In this document: positions 5,230 through 5,325 of the stretch, in pieces
Layout: every line of letters begins with the position of its first letter
Position numbering within the stretch: the first letter of the stretch is position 1
NCBI GenBank assembly: GCA_013824055.1
Contig: PNNE01000407.1
Span: 1 to 5,325, forward strand
Length of the DNA stretch: 5,325 nucleotides
Source of the DNA: Rhodobacter sp.
Lineage (GTDB): Bacteria; Pseudomonadota; Alphaproteobacteria; Rhodobacterales; Rhodobacteraceae
Direction of reading: 5' to 3'
Notes under the pieces: model-generated
What the model saw: the letters and a program-made list of their open reading frames with translations, nothing else
Databases searched by the model: none
Told to the model about the DNA's origin: nothing
Made by a program: the position numbers and the translations under genes

Positions 5230-5325
5230 TCAGAGCACCTGCGCGATGGCGGCAGCAAGGATCGGGACGGTCCTGGCGTTCAGCCCGGCAATGTTGATCC
5301 GGCTGTCGCCGACCATGTAGATGCC
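5230..5325 (-). CDS. Aspartate/aromatic aminotransferase, C-terminal end, cut by window edge
   Basis: The last 31 codons and the TGA stop (5232-5230) of a class I pyridoxal-phosphate aminotransferase are present. The fragment begins GIYMVGDSRINIAGLNART and ends AIAQVL. This matches the C-terminus of the AspC/TyrB family, where the Arg in the G-R-(V/I)-N-(V/I)-A-G motif (Arg386 of aspartate aminotransferase) binds the substrate alpha-carboxylate; here it is SRINIAG. The enzyme swaps amino groups between aspartate or aromatic amino acids and 2-oxo acids such as 2-oxoglutarate. The rest of the gene, including the PLP lysine, is outside the window, so choosing between aspartate and aromatic specificity is not possible. 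The window boundary, not a mutation, explains the truncation. Confidence 0.82.
   Translation of the reverse strand, partial: GIYMVGDSRINIAGLNARTVPILAAAIAQVL

Noticed and set aside
1958..5320. Plus-strand open frame of 1120 codons
   Set aside because: It covers the amtB 3' part out of frame, then the first part of the transporter in frame, then the antisense of the CoA-transferase. Only the 2675-3181 portion looks like protein; the rest is a low-stop frame caused by high GC.

Overview
The window looks like an ordinary chromosomal segment of a high-GC alphaproteobacterium. The gene content, the protein style and the intergenic sequence all suggest Rhodobacteraceae (Paracoccus/Rhodobacter relatives). 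This placement rests on recognising protein families by eye, not on a database search. I found no tRNA, rRNA, CRISPR array, insertion sequence or attachment site.

Layout from left to right: (1) The 5' end of a class A penicillin-binding protein gene lies on the minus strand (1-434) and is cut by the window edge. (2) A 273-base divergent intergenic region (435-707) holds several inverted repeats. The best is a 21-base dyad at 571-591 with TGCA half-sites, which could serve nitrogen control of the rightward operon. (3) A compact glnK-amtB operon on the plus strand (708-2441) encodes a PII signalling protein and the ammonium channel it gates. (4) Two strong hairpins at 2452-2523 close that operon. 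(5) A plus-strand gene for an EamA/DMT-type 10-helix transporter (2675-3536) is interrupted by a frameshift near 3179-3183. (6) A convergent intergenic region of about 270 bases (3537-3805) contains a perfect 12-bp hairpin and a sequence that resembles a recurring Rhodobacterales intergenic motif. (7) Two genes run leftward on the minus strand: the last 31 codons of an aspartate/aromatic aminotransferase (5230-5325), then an intact acetyl-CoA hydrolase/CoA-transferase family gene (3806-5125).

The only clear functional module is GlnK-AmtB. Under nitrogen limitation AmtB passes ammonium inward and GlnK is uridylylated on Tyr51. When ammonium rises, deuridylylated GlnK binds AmtB and plugs the pore with its T-loop. 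All residues needed for this are present. The other genes are general metabolism or envelope genes with no evident link to it. The most notable departure from routine is the broken transporter. Beyond the break, its reading frame stays open for more than 2 kb, antisense to the CoA-transferase gene. I did not find an undescribed system, and I regard most of the window as conventional.
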